From CAYPLH01 sp964411505 (GTDB lineage: Bacteria; Bacillota; Clostridia; CAYPLH01; DUMO01), in assembly GCA_964411505.1 (NCBI GenBank), contig CAYPLH010000007.1, forward strand, positions 62,001 to 126,000: a stretch of 64,000 bases of DNA, read 5' to 3'. Of the stretch, positions 62,549 through 64,000 are shown piece after piece (the first letter of the stretch is position 1; the number at the start of each line of letters is the position of its first letter). Position numbers and translations under genes: made by a program. Under the pieces are notes generated by a model, which saw only the letters and a list, made by a program, of their open reading frames with translations, was not told the origin of the DNA and made no database searches.

Positions 62549-63802
62549 ATGGAACAATTATTAGAGGGTGTTCTGGGATTTCACTGGCAATACCTAGTTA
62601 TGTATCTTATCGGTGGTGTATTGATTTATCTAGCAATAAAGAAGGAATATGAGCCTATGTTATTGCTTCCGATTGGCTTTGGGGCAATTATTGTCAACTT
62701 GCCATTAAAATCAGTATGGGAGTATACTAAGGAACTTGATGTAACTGCTACATCACTTATAAATAAGTTTCCTGAATTTAAAGATTTTCTTGCTGAAAAT
62801 TTTAGTTATGTATTCGAGAACGGTCAAGCTTTTAAGGTTGAGCCGGGAATTCTACAAATATTATTTAATTCAGGTATACTTACCGAATTATTCCCGGTAC
62901 TAATATTTGTAGCAGTTGGAGCAATGATCGACTTTACTCCTCTATTTAAGAGTCCAAGGATGATTTTCTTTGGAGCCGCCGCTCAGTTTGGAATTTTCTT
63001 TACTGTCTTAGCGGCATTATTCTTGAACAAGCTGTTTCCTGCACTTAATTTTGATCTTAAAACAGCATCAGCTATCGGAATCATTGGAGCTGCAGACGGT
63101 CCAACTTCTATATTTGTCGCTTCAAAATTTGCTAAGGATCTCATAGGACCAATATCGGTGGCAGCATATTCTTATATGTCTCTGGTTCCGATTATCCAGC
63201 CTCCGGTTATAAGGGCGCTGACAACAAAGAAAGAACGCATGATTAGAATGGAGTACAAAGATACCACGGTTTCTAAAACCACTCTTATTCTTTTCCCTAT
63301 TCTGATTACAATTGTTGCGGGTATTTTAGCACCTATTAGTGTTCCACTGGTAGGCTTATTAATGTTCGGTAATCTTATAAGGGAATGTGGTGTACTTGAG
63401 AGGCTTTCCAAGTCAGCACAGAATGAGCTGGCTAACCTCGTAACATTATTACTTGGTATTACAATTGGCTCAACCATGTACTATGATAAGTTTTTGAAAA
63501 AGGAAACACTTATAATTTTAGCTTTGGGATTGTTCGCCTTCGTATTTGATACTGCAGGTGGCGTTATGTTTGCAAAGATTATGAACCTATTTTCAAAAGA
63601 AAAAATCAACCCAATGATCGGCGCTGCTGGAATTTCTGCTTTCCCGATGTCTTCTAGAATAGTTCAGAGAATGGCAAAAGAAGATGACCCAGAAAACTTT
63701 ATACTTATGCAAGCAGTAAGCGCAAATGTATCAGGTCAGCTTGGATCTATTGTGGCAGGTGGTATCGTACTTGCTGTAGTACCATGGCTATTATCACTTT
63801 AA
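62549..63802 (+). CDS. oadB: Sodium ion-translocating decarboxylase beta subunit (OadB/GcdB-type)
   Basis: A 417-residue integral membrane protein of the sodium-pumping decarboxylase beta family, which couples decarboxylation of a biotin-bound carboxyl group to sodium export. The conserved GIIGAADGPTSIF motif with its functional Asp, the VPIIQPPVIRALTTKKER loop, GNLIRECGVLERL and SANVSGQLGSIVAGG are present. A hydrophilic insert (about 60-105) makes it slightly longer than the shortest members. AAGGAGG precedes the ATG. No alpha (carboxyltransferase) or biotin-carrier gene lies in the window; they may follow to the right. Confidence 0.94.
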   Translation: MEQLLEGVLGFHWQYLVMYLIGGVLIYLAIKKEYEPMLLLPIGFGAIIVNLPLKSVWEYTKELDVTATSLINKFPEFKDFLAENFSYVFENGQAFKVEPGILQILFNSGILTELFPVLIFVAVGAMIDFTPLFKSPRMIFFGAAAQFGIFFTVLAALFLNKLFPALNFDLKTASAIGIIGAADGPTSIFVASKFAKDLIGPISVAAYSYMSLVPIIQPPVIRALTTKKERMIRMEYKDTTVSKTTLILFPILITIVAGILAPISVPLVGLLMFGNLIRECGVLERLSKSAQNELANLVTLLLGITIGSTMYYDKFLKKETLIILALGLFAFVFDTAGGVMFAKIMNLFSKEKINPMIGAAGISAFPMSSRIVQRMAKEDDPENFILMQAVSANVSGQLGSIVAGGIVLAVVPWLLSL

Positions 63803-63869
63803 GATAATACTTTATGGAATGTAAGTTTTAACCTTAAGCTAGCGTATTTTGAAAGAGAGGGTTTGTTCT

Positions 63870-64000
63870 ATGAATGAAATGAATCTAGGTATACAGTTAA
63901 TGGGCTTTGGAATTATAGGAGTATTTACAGTACTTATTCTTTTTTACTTTATAATAAAAGCTCTAATGAAGTTTTTCCCGGATAAGAAGGATAATGACAT
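63870..64000 (+). CDS. OadG-like small gamma subunit, partial
   Basis: The first 43 codons are in the window: MNEMNLGIQLMGFGIIGVF, then a hydrophobic VLILFYFIIKALMKFF and a charged PDKKDND stretch, cut by the right edge. A single helix followed by a charged tail is the layout of sodium-pump decarboxylase gamma subunits, and oadB lies 67 bases upstream. An AGAGAGGG site sits about ten bases before the ATG. Confidence 0.72.
   Translation, partial: MNEMNLGIQLMGFGIIGVFTVLILFYFIIKALMKFFPDKKDND

Noticed and set aside
62452..62652. Plus-strand open frame overlapping the oadB start
   Set aside because: It begins inside the promoter -10 region and overlaps the well-supported oadB gene in another frame.

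Overview
The window is AT-rich DNA from what is most likely an anaerobic, spore-forming member of the Clostridia. The inference rests on a T-box controlled aspS-gatCAB operon (tRNA-dependent amidation), a full-length pyruvate:ferredoxin oxidoreductase, CotF-like spore coat proteins, a YesM/YesN two-component system beside an LplABC-type sugar ABC transporter, and a sodium-pump decarboxylase beta subunit. Many starts are GTG or TTG behind strong AGGAGG-type sites. No rRNA, tRNA, CRISPR array, phage or complete insertion sequence was seen. A run of 100 N (28067-28166) marks an assembly gap of unknown true length.

Layout. 1-5.7 kb: start of a PHP-domain gene, then gatB, gatA, gatC and aspS (all minus) behind a T-box riboswitch. 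5.8-8.9 kb: trkA-trkH potassium uptake. 9.4-12.9 kb: nifJ (PFOR). 13-37.2 kb: a large minus-strand glycan-utilisation locus. In transcription order it holds yesM-like kinase, yesN-like regulator, PHP protein, two sugar permeases, binding lipoprotein, [gap], large esterase-like hydrolase, Gfo/Idh oxidoreductase, GH2 beta-galactosidase-like enzyme, PHP/DUF3604-like protein, BKACE enzyme, Asp/Glu-racemase-family protein, D-lyxose isomerase-like cupin, serine beta-lactamase-like hydrolase, GH-A clan glycosidase and a beta-helix protein. 37.8-39.1 kb (plus): two small spore-coat proteins and a Phd-Uma2 fusion. 39.2-49.1 kb (minus): a divergent gpsA and a 2915-residue cyclic beta-1,2-glucan synthase-like enzyme. 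49.6-53.5 kb: a YhaO/YhaN-type nuclease-ATPase pair. 53.6-58.9 kb: a membrane-anchored protein with 59-residue tandem repeats, a GNAT-like protein and a DUF819 membrane protein. 59.3-60.7 kb (plus): a TIM-barrel sugar epimerase and a HEAT-repeat protein. 61.1-62.2 kb (minus): a duplicated-domain lipoprotein. 62.4-64 kb (plus): an oadB-like pump subunit and the start of a small oadG-like partner.

The most notable observations are these. (1) The aspS-gatCAB T-box has a specifier loop reading GAAC, so Asn (AAC) and Glu (GAA) codons overlap, as described for the transamidation operon of Clostridium acetobutylicum. (2) Two nearly identical 69-bp promoter modules sit upstream of two genes in the glycan locus. 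(3) The glycan locus combines sugar-processing and BKACE/racemase genes in an unusual way. (4) The Phd-Uma2 fusion has an inverted repeat bracketing its promoter. (5) One protein carries five tandem 59-residue repeats. (6) Several families of short palindromic, MITE-like elements lie in the intergenic regions.
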